Below, in pieces: positions 48,168 through 62,544 of a stretch of DNA of 64,000 bases. The notes beneath the pieces are model-generated. The model searched no databases, was not told where the DNA came from, and worked only from the letters and a program-made list of their open reading frames with translations. Each line of letters opens with the position of its first letter. Positions within the stretch are counted from its first letter, which is position 1. Source of the DNA: Alviniconcha marisindica (lineage: Eukaryota; Mollusca; Gastropoda; Provannidae); contig JABMCL010003926.1 of NCBI GenBank assembly GCA_018857735.1, positions 357,501 to 421,500 of the forward strand, read 5' to 3'. Position numbers and translations under genes: made by a program.

Positions 48168-48490
48168 TCAGAGCTTGTGAGCTGGTTTGGCCTTAACAGC
48201 AAGGTGTGTTAGGCTGACAAACAGAGGGACCTCAGTTTGAAACCACTTCAGCTCTCATTTCTCTTCAAAAGTTGTGGTCTGGGGACACTGTCTTGTAACT
48301 TTGCCCCTCACAACTAACAAAACATTAAAATGGCTCTCATCGCTGCCCATCTTAATGCAGGAGTCATTCTGGTGGTGACAGTGTAGCAATAGGTATATCA
48401 TCTCCCTCTTGCCCCACCTCCATACTCCCTTCTCCCCATCCCTAATATGCCTTATGGTTTCTGTGGACGTTAAGCACCATCTTTACTCGT
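48168..48490 (+). mobile_element. tRNA-derived SINE family A, old copy
   Basis: Degenerate tRNA-like head (GCTGGTTTGGCCTTAACAGC; B-box decayed to CAGTTTGAAACC), body AAAATGGCTCTCATCGCTGC and tail CCCTAATATGCCTTATGG + TTTCTGTGGACGTTAAGCAC. Confidence 0.75.
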
Positions 48491-49169
48491 CAGAACTCAA
48501 TAAATAAAGTTACATGCAAACTGCATTAGCAGTAAGTAGAATTACTAATGATAGAGGTATATTCAAGAGTGCTTCCTTGTTCTGACTAAATACTGCTGCT
48601 GTCTGCACAACAAGAAGGATAAAACAATTAATGCTTAAACTGTGAGATAACATATTCAACGGCAGGCATGCTCACTGCAATGAACTCGCTCACTTTTGTT
48701 ATTACAAAGCACACGCCCCAAGTGAACAAATTTCATCCTAAGGTGTGAGTGGTGTGTATGGGTCCAGGGATGTGTGAGTGGTGTGTATGGGTCCAGGGAT
48801 GTGTGAGTGTGTCTGGTTGATGATAATAGTGATGTGTGTATGTAGGCTGGGTAAGTAAATTGGTGTTTTACGCCCAGTCAATCAGTGGGTATGCTGGGTG
48901 AGGTGTACCTGTAAGTGGGTGTGGGTGTGGGTGTGGATGTCCAGACAGATGGGCTAGAGGGGTATGTTTTCTGCTGGAATAATTTGCATTATGGATTTTT
49001 GTTTTTAAATCCAGTGTGTCTGTTCATTATCATCAATTTAAATGCTTTTGATGTTACTCTGATGTTCTTTCTACATGTTGTTTTTAAATTAGTGAGCCTT
49101 TAATAGCACGCTGAATTGCCCTGTGAGGGAAGATGAGGTAGACCGACTTCATTTGATGCTTTCTGAGTT
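48491..49169. other. Non-coding stretch
   Basis: Short duplications of GTGTGAGTGGTGTGTATGGG near 48745-48800. Nothing else recognised. Confidence 0.5.
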
Positions 49170-50310
49170 GACAGCACCTCAGAACCCAGCAACTGACCCT
49201 ATGCAGTTGACAGCACCTCAGAACCCAGCAATTGACCCTATGCAGTTGACAGCACCTCAGAACCCAGCAATTGACCCTATGCAGTTGACAGCACATCAGA
49301 ACCCAGCAATTGACCCTATGCAGTTGACAGCACCTCAGAACCCAGCAATTGACCCTATGCAGTTGACAGCACCTCAGAACCCAGCAACTGACCCTATGCA
49401 GTTGACAGCACCTCAGAACCCAGCAATTGACCCTATGCAGTTGACAGCACCTCAGAACCCAGCAATTGACCCTATGCAGTTGACAGCACCTCAGAACCCA
49501 GGATACACAGTTGACAGCACCTCAGAACCCAGGATACACAGCTGACAGCACCTCAGAACCCAGGATACACAGCTGACAGCACCTCAGAACCCAGCAACTG
49601 ACCCTACACAGCTGACAGCACCTCAGAACCCAGGATACACAGTTGACAGCACCTCAGAACCCAGGATACACAGTTGACAGCACCTCAGACCCAGGATTGA
49701 CTGATTGATTGATGATCGCTTATATAGCGCTATTCTCCGCTCTCTTGAGCAGACTCACTGCACTCGCATATAATTCTACATGAATGACTAGCTTTTTATA
49801 GCGCGTTTTTTTGAATATCCACCAAAGTGGTGTACTTACAGCGCTGGCATGGCTGGTGCCACATGAAACTGCTGCCATCTTGGCACAAGGTCTGTGTACA
49901 CCATACAACCATGCTCCATGTCACTTCATGCAAAGCCACATACATAAGGTGTATGCGTGTTTAGCTATAACCTGCCACCTGCACTTTTGGCAGAATGACT
50001 GGGATCTTTTACATGCTACTGCGGTAACACGGGGGTGGAATGGATACCGAAATAAGAGTCAGCACAGAAAGTCGACCCTGGAGAAGAAAATTCTCCCGCC
50101 GCTCCTTCAGGGATTCGAACCCGTGACCTTTCAATCACGAGTCCAGCGCTCTAACCACTGAGCTATCCCTGACAGCACTGAGCTATCACTGACAGCACCT
50201 CAGAACCCAGGATACATTACACAGCTGATAGCACCTCAGAACCCAGGAGTACACAGTTGACAGCACCTCAGAACCCAGGATACACAGCTGACAGCACCTC
50301 AGAACCCAGA
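49170..50310. repeat. 39 bp / 27 bp minisatellite split by a SINE
   Basis: 49170-49690: nine units of TTGACAGCACCTCAGAACCC + AGCAATTGACCCTATGCAG, then shorter units ending AGGATACACAG. It is interrupted by a SINE (49695-50176) and resumes at 50177-50310 with the same shorter units. Confidence 0.9.
49695..50176 (-). mobile_element. tRNA-derived SINE family B, full copy
   Basis: Minus strand: tRNA-like head with A-box TAGCTCAGTGGTTAGAGC and B-box GGGTTCGAATCC (about 50105-50170), an unrelated body of about 350 bp, then GCGCTATATAAGCGATCA with a (ATCA)n end at 49695-49710. It has the structure of a Pol III SINE with a LINE-like tail. Inserted in a minisatellite. The head is not a tRNA gene: the acceptor stem is not formed in the normal place. 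Confidence 0.8.
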
Positions 50311-50944
50311 AACTAACTAATCTGAAGAAGAAATGCCTTGCTCAATGTTCATCCAGAGGTAGAGTGGCAAATAAACACATGCAATCAATTCACAGAGTGG
50401 CAAATAAACACATGCAATCAATTCAATCAATCAAACTGCACAGTGCGCAAAACATCTTTTAATGGGGGTTACTGAGTATGAAAACGATTTATATTTTGTC
50501 TTCTGCTTCTTCTTTTTTTCTTTTCTTTTTTCCACAGTGTGATGCACTGTGACTATGAAACACTGACATTTATCATTTTCTTCCTGACATACCCAATATC
50601 TCAAAAGATTTACACTACCTGATGCTTTCTGTGGTGGAACAGTAATAAGGGTATCTGTGTTTAGTCGATGGTTTCTGTCATGAAACATGTAATAAGGGTA
50701 TGTTTGTGTTTAGTCTATGGTTTCTGTCATGAAACACATAATAAGGGTGTGTGTTTTTTGTGTACATTTTAGCCTAATGCTTTCTGTTGTGAAACATGTA
50801 ATATGGGTATCTTTGCATTTAAACAGCCTGATGCTTTCTGTTGTGAAACACGTAATAAGGGTATTTACTTAAACAGCCTAATGTTTTTTATTGTGAAACA
50901 TGTCATAAGGGTAAGTAAGTATGTAAACATGGTGCTTAACGTCC
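50311..50944. other. Non-coding stretch
   Basis: Four to five loose repeats of TGATGCTTTCTGTTGTGAAA + CATGTAATAAGGGTAT between 50610 and 50910, which reappear at 51850-51990 on the other side of the LINE and SINE insertions. Confidence 0.6.
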
Positions 50945-51598
50945 ACAAAACTTACTTACTAGACAAACTTCAAAAAGTTCAGAATGCAGCAGCATGTAAA
51001 GCTAAGAAATTTGACCACATCCATCCTTGTGTAAAGCTAAGAAATCTGACCACATCCATCATATTCTTGAAACTCTGCATTGGCTACCAGTAACACATCA
51101 CATTCAATACAAAATTTCAACTATCTGCTTGAAATTCCTTCTCAGGAACAGCCCCTCAGTATCTGTCCGATCTCCTTCAACCTTATACTCCAGCAAGACA
51201 ATTACGATCTGCATCTGACACACGAACGTTTGTCACCCCCCGTAAACACAAAACATTTGGTGAAAGATCTTTTCTTATGCTGGCCCATCTGTCTGGAACA
51301 ATTTGCCTCAAACACTCCGCCACTCTGATTCTGCCTCCTCTTTTAAATCCGCCCTCAAGACGCACCTGTTTAATAATTATTTCTAAACTGTTTTTCACAG
51401 CCATGCCTATCCCCTTGTCTGACGCTGAGTGTGTGTGTGTGTGTGTGTGTGTATGTCGTGTGTGTGTGTGTGTGTGTGTGTGTAGTTAGTGTTATTGTAA
51501 AGCGCCCTGTGCTCCCACCTTGTGCGGTAGATGGGCGCTCTAGAAATCCTCTTTTTTATTATTATCATTATTATTATTATTATTATTATTAAAACCAT
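50945..51598 (+). mobile_element. LINE 3' end (CR1/L2-like)
   Basis: Encodes, in broken frames, the C-terminal end of a non-LTR reverse transcriptase ORF: LLDKLQKVQNAA, ETLHWLPV, SASDTRTFVTPRKHKTFGER (the last with indels), ending near 51384 in HLFNNYF. A 3' UTR with a GT tract follows, then the AAAGCGCCCTGTG...GGGCGCTCTAGAAATC block and an (ATT)n end. 5'-truncated and inactive. Confidence 0.75.
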
Positions 51599-51843
51599 GA
51601 GGCTTGTTAGGGATGGGGAGAGGGGGAGATTATATATATATACCTATCGCTACACCATCACCACTGCACTAAGATGGGCAGCGATGAGAGCCATTTTAAT
51701 GTTTCATTAACTGCGAGGGACTGTCACAAGACTGTGTCCACAGACCACAACTTTTGAAGAGAAAGGAGAGCCCAAGCAGAATCAAGCCGAGGCCCTTCTG
51801 CTTACCAGCCTAACGCCAAACCGCTGGGCCAAACCGATTCACA
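51592..51843 (-). mobile_element. tRNA-derived SINE family A, minus copy
   Basis: Reverse complement starts GGTTTGGCCCAGCGGTTTGG, with B-box decayed (CGGCTTGATTC). Body AAAATGGCTCTCATCGCTGC and tail CCATCCCTAACAAGCC. It abuts the (ATT)n end of the LINE. Confidence 0.75.
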
Positions 51844-54204
<2,361 letters not shown>

Positions 54205-54370
54205 CATAGTTCAGGAGCTGTGTGAGAGTCGAGGTGGCCGTCCTGGGCTGTCCGTCCTAACGAGCCTTCTGGTTTCCGTGGACGTAAAGCTACACTGAAC
54301 CAAGCTTCGGCATTGGTCTCAGCTTGTCCCTAATATGTCAGCTGACATCCGAGGACATTAAGCAACACTA
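54205..54370 (+). repeat. Dispersed repeat C, copy 2
   Basis: Same block as at 45727-45890, starting CATAGTTCAGGAGCTGTGTG. Confidence 0.8.
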
Positions 54371-54492
54371 CCCTACCTACTTACTTGCGGCTTCTGTGCC
54401 TTGCCCAGGTAAGGCGACCCGCATTTCCCGCAAGTACTTTAAAAATAAATAAAAAGTCTTACAAAAGTCCAAACGGCCCACTGCACCATCTC

Positions 54493-54800
54493 GTGAGCCG
54501 GTTTGGCCCAGCGGTAAGGCGTCAGGCTGGTAAGCGGAAGGACCTCGGTTCGATACCGCTTCGGCTCTCCTTTCTCTTCAAAAAGGTTGTGGTTTGTGGA
54601 CACTGTCTTGTGACTTTGTCCATCACTTCCTACTGAAACATTAAAATGGCTCTCATCGCTGGCCATCTTAATGCAGGAATCATTCTGGTGGTGACAGTGT
54701 AGCGATAGGTATATAATCTCCCTCCCCCCCCCCCCCCCCTTCCCCCTAATAAGCCATGTGGTTTCTCTGGCCGTTAAGCACCATGTCTACTTACTTACTG
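54493..54800 (+). mobile_element. tRNA-derived SINE family A, copy
   Basis: Head with A-box GGCCCAGCGGTAAGGCG and B-box GGTTCGATACC, body AAAATGGCTCTCATCGCTGG, C run, tail CCGTTAAGCACCATGTCTAC. About 305 bp, well preserved. Confidence 0.85.
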
Positions 54801-55375
54801 CACCATCAAAGGAACAACCGTCGTCTCCGCCAATAATTCTCCTGAGACAACTCGGCGTTCGACAACTTTTCAAGTCCTGCAACAACACAATTATCCAAAC
54901 GGTCGACCCGGCATCAAACGAACGCGACTACGGTTACTTCAGTGGACCGTACGGGACCCACCTGTCCCAAACTGTACACAGGTTGTTGGAGTCGAAAGTG
55001 TGTGTGTGTGTGTGTGTACTGTTATAAAAAGTTTCTTTTAGTTTTACTAGCGCATACAGGCTTTGGAAACCCAAGCTGCAGATGATGATGTGGGGCTTCA
55101 TGTCCACGGATGTCGGGCTGACATATTAGGGACAGCAAAGCTGCAGAGACGTGATGCTGGTTATTATACCAAAAAAAAGGCTTAACACTTCATCAGTTTT
55201 CGCGCGCATGCGACCGCTTGCGACAAGTTTATTTCGCCTCATCAAACACTGTGGGCTCACCGAAGTGCCGAGTTAGTTACTTGGTTCTTGGATTTTAACG
55301 TCCCGTCAACCAAGCAGTGTCAGTGCAGGTGGAATCACGGATTCAAATTTGTGTTTACACCGCGACCGGTTCAAT

Positions 55376-55680
55376 GCGAGCCGGTTTGGCCTAGCGGTAT
55401 GGCGTTAGGCTGGTAAGCGGAAGGACCTCGGTTCGATACCGCTTCGGCTCTCCTTTCTCTTCAAAAAGGTTGTGGTTTGTGGACACTGTCCTGTGACTTT
55501 GTCCGTCACTTCCTACTGAAACATTAAAATGGCTCTCATCGCTGCCCATCTTAATGCAGAAGTCATTCTGGTGGTGACAGTGTAGCGATAGGTATATAAT
55601 CTCCCTCTTCCCCCCCTTCTCCCCGTCCCTAATAAGCCGTACGGTTTCTGTGGACGTTAAGCACCATGTTTACTTACGAC
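55376..55680 (+). mobile_element. tRNA-derived SINE family A, copy
   Basis: About 305 bp, closest to the copy at 54493. Intact A-like and B-box segments; tail CCCTAATAAGCCGTACGG + TTTCTGTGGACGTTAAGCAC. Confidence 0.85.
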
Positions 55681-56012
55681 CGGTTCAAAACACAAGCCAC
55701 TGAATCACAAGTTTGTCTTATTCGCTGTTAGGATGTATTGGAAGCATTAGTACTGCTTTATGTACTCACATTTCTTCTGACCTACTTCTTTTTTTGGTGA
55801 ATCCGCCATTTCATATCCAGAAATGTTTCACGCATCCACTTTTGCACGTGCAATTCACGTGTCGCCGAATTTTTGAGTGACATACCGCGATTAGCCAATC
55901 AGCGCGCGCATACGAGACGCACCCCTCTTCTGACCGCCATTTCACAATCACTTCCTTCCGTGGAAATCGCGTTCACCGGAGGGGCAAGGTTAATGGTTGT
56001 ACACACACACAC

Positions 56013-56013
<1 letters not shown>

Positions 56014-56100
<87 letters not shown>
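56014..56100 (+). repeat. GA microsatellite
   Basis: About 87 bases of GA preceded by a short CA tract. Confidence 0.95.
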
Positions 56101-56104
<4 letters not shown>

Positions 56105-56212
56105 ACCAGTATTTTTTTCAAATACCTGGGCGTCACACTTTTGTCGGACCCTACGTTAGTGGACGACGCACTGTCTAACGCTATTTAACACCCGAACTTG
56201 CACTGATGGCTG

Positions 56213-56950
56213 CATAGTTCAGGAGCTGTGTGAGAGTCGAGGTGGCCGTCCTGAGCTGTCCGTCCAAACGAGCCTTCTGGTTTCCGTGGACGTAAAGAAT
56301 TATTGAACCATGCTTCGGCATTGGTCACAACTTGTCCCTAATATGTCAACTGACATCTGAGGACATTAAGCAACACTTCACCACTGATGGCTGTCATCTT
56401 TGTCAGCCGCTGTGGCCTGGCGGTAAGGCGTTAGGCTGGTAAGCAGAGGGAGCTCGGTTCGAATCCGCTTCGGCTCTCCCCGCCCCTCACAATGAAATAT
56501 TAAAATCAGTGGCTCTCATCGCTGCCCATCTTAATGCAGGAGTCATTCTGGCGGTGACAGTGCAGCGATAGGTATATAATCTCCCTCTTCCCTCACCTCC
56601 GAGTCATAGTTCAGGAGCTGTGTGAGAGTCGAGGTGGCCGTCCTGGGCTGTCCGTCCTAACGAGCCTTCTGGTTTCCGTGGACGTAAAGCTACATTGAAC
56701 CATGCTTCGGCATTGGTCTCAGCTTGTCCCTAATATGTCAACTGACATCTGAGGACATTAAGCAACACTACCTACATACATACCACCTCCGAGCTCAGGA
56801 GCTGTGTGAAAGTCGAAGTGGACGTCCTGGGCTCCCGTCCCTAATAAGCCTACGGTTTCTGTGGACGTAAAGCAACACTTCAACACCTCCATACCCCCAT
56901 CCCTAATAAGCCTTATGGTTTCTGTGGACGTTAAGCACCATGCTTACTGA
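56213..56950 (+). mobile_element. Cluster of SINE A and repeat C fragments
   Basis: In order: repeat C (56213-56378); SINE A head and body (56401-56600) with intact B-box GGTTCGAATCC but a deletion after the tRNA part; repeat C again (56606-56770), replacing the SINE tail; a short hybrid (56793-56875) that starts as repeat C and ends as SINE A tail; and a SINE A tail alone (56885-56945). Confidence 0.75.
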
Positions 56951-59900
56951 TGACTGTTATCGAAACATGCAGTCCGATTTGGTTTCTTCAGGTAAATGCC
57001 AGGACTTAACGTAAGGGCAACAAAGAGTTGATTTCTGTACGTAAGGGCAACAAAGAGTTGATTTCTGTGGACACGGCCTACACTCGGGTCTGTAACAAGG
57101 CTCTGTGACAGTTACTATGACACCATACGTGTTGGTTTTACCCCAATCTCTGTTGTACACATTTACCGATTAAAGTAACAAAACTGCGCGCCACACGACG
57201 TGCAAACGCTCTCTCCAGCGATCAGTCCACAAATTTCACTCCGTTAAAGTCAGAATATAGATTTGCATGCTTCACATATTGTCAAAAAAGCCGCCGCCTT
57301 TAGGCTTTCTCCTTCATAGGTTGATTCAACTTCATTTCCCTTCACTCCTCCTCAAACATAAAAAGCGACAGTATATTGTACTCACAGGCTCTGAACATTA
57401 CAACGTATAGACAGTCTGTTGTACCCACAGACTTTTATCATTACAGCGCATACAGTATGTTATACCCACAGGCATTCATCATTACAACGCATAGCCACTG
57501 TCTGCCGCTAATGCTCGTGTATGTGTTTTGTTTTCTACTTGTGTACAGACTGATTTTGTAGTTCTGATCGAAAGATGGTTTACATAATTATTAGTTCTGA
57601 CTGAAAGATGGTTTACATATAATTTAAGAAAAGAGTATAATTATGTGCTTATGACAGAGTTTGATCATCCGGAGGCGTCATCTAAAACAACCAAAGACAG
57701 CACTGTGTTTTGAATACAAAAATCACTTTGGATTACCTACCAGAATACAATTACAAACCACAAATCTCATAATTATGTACTGAATGTAGTTATCTCCGCA
57801 AGATGCACTGTATGTTTATGAACATAATCATAAAACCCGAATGAAAAACCTGTTAAAAAATCGTGACCGTGAAATCAGACCTTTACTTTTGATTGGATGA
57901 TTACAACCTCTGTGCTGTGCTGACCCAGGCATAAATATCACGTAACCGCGTGTCAGACGTATCCTCTAAGCAACTCGTCCGGAGACGACCCTGCGAGGTT
58001 GACAGGGCGATAAATCCATTCACCAACTATCTCTTTGAAGACAACATGCCCTCTAAGGCACGTGAGTGCGTTTTGGTGTGACGTCACGGTTGTTTTAGAG
58101 TTACGCAACTTTGACTTTTCAGCCTTCAATGACTGGAATGGCCTGGTCAAGTCTAACGAAACACTGGACAGACACACAGCGTCTCTAGTCGCAATTTTGA
58201 ATAGTAACTGTAAGGCTATTTACCCGTACTTCCTCTTCAGCTGTTGCTTTACGTCCACAGTAACCACGAGTCTCAGTTGGGACAAGCCACCCGAACAAAA
58301 CTGTCACGTGCTTTCTTTGACTGGCCCAATAAAGCGGATGCAAAGCGACACTGTATCGGAGACCATCTCTGACGAAATGAACCCCGTCCGCTGCTATAGC
58401 TGCTTCAGTCGCGGCTTTACTACTACCATTTACCTGTTGACGATGTCAGTCCCAGGAGGTTCAAATGACCGGCTGCTTCCAACTGGCAAAGCCCAATGCT
58501 TCGTTCCAGTCCTGCAGGAGCGAGGCGGCTAGGGCCAGCTCGGGCAGTCCAGCTCCCTGTCTGTCTCAGTCTCTCCCTCTGCGGCCTGTCTCAAGACCCT
58601 GTGTTTGTGACCGTGCACGACGACCAGAGCGAAAGAATGCAGTGGTCAAACATGTGGGCCTGTGTGTGTCCGAAATTCTTCCCCTCCGACTCCCCCTCCC
58701 CCCACCTCCGGACACCCACCTCCTTCCTCTCCCGCCAGCGTGTTGACTCGGCTCCACAGAGCCAGTGTCACTCCTCCGCACGTGAAAGTCTCGAGCGTCG
58801 CCAAGCTCTGTGTGTGTGTTTGTGTGTGTGTGCGGGTGTGTGCGTGTGTGCTAGGCGCCTTGTTGTCCCAACACCCCCACCCCCGTCACGTAATCCTCGT
58901 CCACTTTCTCATGAGTCTGAGCCCTTCTTCACACAGCCCCCCCCCCCCCCCCCCTCCCTTCCTCTTTCCCGTCCACCACCCACCCTGTTTTATCCTCTAG
59001 ACCGCTTTGGCGGTGAAACGACGGGTCGCCTCGGGGGGAATTAGAAGTCGTGCAATGTTCGCGCACTGATAACCGACGGTTGTGACGAAGGGACAATAGA
59101 TAGCCTGGCGCTAGATGTGTGCGTGCGTGCGTGTGTGCCGAACCCGGGATCGTCGGGCTTGCCGACTTACTCAGGTGTACAGTGCGCTCAGTCAGTGTAT
59201 AAATATGTATGTATGTATGTAGGGCAAACGGCTAGGGTACCTGCCATAAACACTTGTACAACACGCGCATGGACTGAACAGCGAGCGACTGAGCTAGGAC
59301 ACTGTTCCAGCGTGCCCGAGTTATACACACACACACACACACACACACTGACACACACACACACACATATATATAACAAATGAGCGTGGCTACAGGTAGA
59401 TCAGGCGTGTGTCGCTACAGCTGTACAAAACTCAACCAGGCCGAACACTGACTGACTGCAAGTTTGTATATTTAATAAATCTAGACGCAAATTCTATCCA
59501 AAACTAAGATGCTAAAGATAATCAACAGAACTTGACTAAACGACAAAATGTCCCTCTCCCATCACCCCCTCAAGTTCCACCTCAATCGAGCCCGGTGGGG
59601 GTCTGCTTGTTACAACGGTAAATGGCCCGTAAACTGAAGAAGCAGATGAAGAAGAAGAAAATAAAAGAATCAGTCTCAGGAGCCCTAATTTTCGCACAGA
59701 CTGAATGAGCTAGAATTTGCGCAGAATCGTAGCACAGACGGCGTGCTGTTGTTGGCAACAGAAAAGCGGCAGAACGTACCACAGTTAGTAAAACGCATAA
59801 TTACACGATGTTCAATTAAATGACCACACCTACCCACACCGCTGTTTAACTGAAACACAGAAGTACATGTTCAATCAAGTTATGTGAAATTACGGTATTA

Positions 59901-61190
59901 AATAACTGAAACCGAAAACAACTATGCAAGAACATCTCAGCATTGACATTTCTGGATCATCGTGCCACTATGGAGTTTATTTTATGAACTTACATGCAAT
60001 GCACACAACACCCACACACATGCACACACACTGAAAATCACACACACACACACACACACACACACCTGAACCAGATGACACCAGTCCTGTCCTCATAACG
60101 GTCCTGCCGGGACCTGCAAAGTACGAGTCCGACGCGGGCCAATTCAAAGCTCTTTTTTTCTCTCTCTCTCTCTCTCTCCCCCCTCCCCCCCCCCCCCCCC
60201 CCCCTCTCTCTCTCTCTCGCTCTTTTCGGAACAATCGGAGGTCGTGATGTGCGCTTTGGAACGTGCGTGGGGACCTCGGCCCCAGCCGAGCACAGGAGTT
60301 TGGGGATCGGAGGGGTCAAAGTAAGGCGGAGGGTGACTTGACGACTGTCGCACGGTAAAAGCACGCTCGCACTGTCTGTGTGCCGTGTCACCGAAAGGAA
60401 TGCGAGCGCTGAGTGTGTGTGTGTGCGTGTGTGTTATCTCGGCCCTGACCCGCTCTGCACGTTCGCTGTAATGCACGCACTCAGCCGCGAAGCTCTAGCT
60501 GCCCAAACTGGCTGTGCTCGGTGCTGCTTGTGCTCTCTACCCCCCCACCACGCCCCCACACCCCTCCCCCGCCCCCTTAAACTTGGCGCAGGCCCAGCCG
60601 CGCGCAAGTTACGTGCTCGTGCGAACAACTTTCGACTTGAGACTGACATTCCACTAAAGGAAAAAATCGAAGAAAAATATAAGAAAAGAAAAGATGCGTA
60701 TTTGAATTTTACCTCTTCGCTTTATTTGCCGACCTGTTAAACAGTCACGCGCGCATTTGTGGAATGTGTCCCAGCGCACATACAACACACGTCACGAGCG
60801 CACGCGTAATGAAGTGTGCATGCAAAAATAGTTTACGCCCAACTCGATATCAGCCTCGGAGGGGAAAAAATCGAAATCAACTCGAAAATACTCACTATGC
60901 AAATGCTGAGGCTTCGTCTGCTTACGTCTCGACATCTTCGACCCACCAGCTCCCCGATCACATTGATAATGTTTGTAAACAGACTGTGCACGCCGAACAT
61001 AAACACATATCTGTGAGGCAGCGTAGTTGTCCCCTCTCGACGGCCTCCATGTTGCACGGGAATTGTGGGATCGTCGCACGTGTGTGCATGGGTTGCTTGA
61101 GAAAGGTGTAGCGGTAAATGTGTGTCCCGCTCATGCGTGTATATTCACGTGTTCTTTTTGTGTCTAATTGCAGTCAACACATTGTTTGTG
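56951..61190. other. Non-coding stretch, upstream of the 61 kb gene
   Basis: Two copies of CGTAAGGGCAACAAAGAGTT (57010-57070), three roughly 55 bp copies at 57366-57500, CA tracts (59325-59365, 60035-60065), a CT/C run (60155-60215). 60230-61130 is richer in GC and CG pairs than its surroundings and is the likely promoter side. A 165-codon reading at 58035-58532 has no recognisable domain. Confidence 0.5.
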
Positions 61191-61216
61191 ATGGAGGGAC
61201 AGGGGGAAGCTATGGG
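61191..61216 (+). CDS. Candidate first coding exon, synthetase-like gene
   Basis: Encodes MEGQGEAM plus two bases, donor GG|GTGAGC. Phase 2 fits the acceptor at 62397. The exon is very short, so evidence is the ATG, donor and phase only. A TCTAATTGCAG acceptor-like site lies 20 bases upstream, so this may be an internal exon carrying the start codon. Confidence 0.45.
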
Positions 61217-61930
61217 GTGAGCATTTGTGTCAACGTTTGCGGTTTGTTAGCTCTTTTTTGATTGTATTTCCGGTTTCGAAACAGTTCGTCTGCTTCACAT
61301 ATCTAGAATCTTTGACGTGGACAGACTGAAAATTTTTTCTGTCAGCTTTGTAGACTACCAGTGGTTTTCCCCTTTTGTTCCCGGCACAACACTGATGAAC
61401 TTTGTAGACTTTTGGAGCTACAGTTGGACAGGTAGTCTTGTTTTCGGGATAAAGTGGATTGCATTGCTTTATGGTATCTTGCATGTTCACCAGGCTGGTG
61501 CGTGATGTCATATTGGGGCAATCCGTAAACTGCGGGTCATTTTCATCTTTCTTTCGTTTGATTTCGTCATGTAGGATTGAAAACCAGACTTCTGATTTGT
61601 GAGAGAACAGTGTGCATGGTTTCGTGTAACCGTTGCAATGAATATTATTTTAGGACTTCTGATTGGCATTTGATTGTCTTGTTACCATTCACTGATTGCA
61701 GAGATTCAGCTAACCATTATTGCATTAAAGTCCACAAAAGAACGATACTTCAGTTTTTGTGGTAGCATCATTCTACGTACAAATGGATAAGACAGTGGTC
61801 TTTGAAGAAGAGTAAGTTGAAAGAAATCACTATGACGAATTTGATTTTGTTTTCTTTTTTTCTTTTTTCTTTCTTGATAGGTTTTCTTTTACAACTTGTC
61901 TTGAGTAACTAAACCAGTAAATCACTAAAT

Positions 61931-61992
<62 letters not shown>

Positions 61993-62298
61993 GCCCTGAT
62001 ATTCACCATGGTTGACTGGGCATTTAATTTTAAAACAAGTCTTCCTTTCCCCTCTCTCATTCTTGTACAGAACCAGGTAAATTGATATTTTTAAGTAGTC
62101 ACAGGTATGGTGGTGGATGCCAGATACAAGAAAAGCAGCATGTACAACTACAACTATACCAGTTCACATCCAGAACCTGGGCCCGCTTTTACTAGTTTCA
62201 GCCATGCACCTAAAGTGCATGTCTACGACTCGTACGAGATTGGATTGGACTTGTAAAGTTTCATTATAATATTTATACTCCAAAATGCTCTGTAAATT

Positions 62299-62329
<31 letters not shown>

Positions 62330-62397
62330 TGATTATTCATTATTGTACTGTACTGTTTGACAGTTCTTGCTCGCATGTTATCTTTGCTTTCTCCTAG
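61217..62397. other. Intron 1 of synthetase-like gene
   Basis: Contains a CT microsatellite (61933-61990) and a TA tract (62305-62330). Open readings on both strands near 61230-61511 are not supported as genes. Confidence 0.5.
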
Positions 62398-62518
62398 GCC
62401 TGACGGACAGCCTCTGTCGAAGAAGGCGCTGAAGAAACAGCAGAAGGAAGCAGAGAAAGCAGCCAAGAAGGCGGCCCACAAGCAGCAGAATCAGCAGCAG
62501 CAGCCGCAAGACAATGAA
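62398..62518 (+). CDS. Second exon: Lys/Ala/Gln-rich N-terminus (AspRS-like?)
   Basis: Acceptor TTTCTCCTAG, donor GAA|GTAGGA. Encodes PDGQPLSKKALKKQQKEAEK, then AAKKAAHKQQ and a Gln-rich end. The LSKKALKKxxKEAEKAAKK pattern is that of the lysine-rich N-terminal appendix of cytosolic aminoacyl-tRNA synthetases of animals, in my judgement most like aspartyl-tRNA synthetase. The catalytic part would lie beyond the right edge. Alternatives: other class II synthetases (Lys, Thr) or an unrelated Lys-rich protein. A CAG run follows the donor and could be coding if a later donor is used. Confidence 0.5.
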
Positions 62519-62544
62519 GTAGGACAGCAGCAACAGCAGCAGTT

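Noticed and set aside
50090..50176. tRNA gene on the minus strand
   Set aside because: Has A- and B-box but the cloverleaf acceptor stem does not close properly, and it is the head of a SINE body seen again at 30.7-31.1 kb.
54493..54570. tRNA genes at SINE A heads (also 55376, 56401)
   Set aside because: The same head is followed each time by the same SINE body and tail.
58035..58532. 165-codon plus-strand reading
   Set aside because: No domain, mixed composition; probably chance.
61230..61511. 93-codon minus and 62-codon plus readings
   Set aside because: Lie in the intron between two phase-matched exons; no recognisable product.
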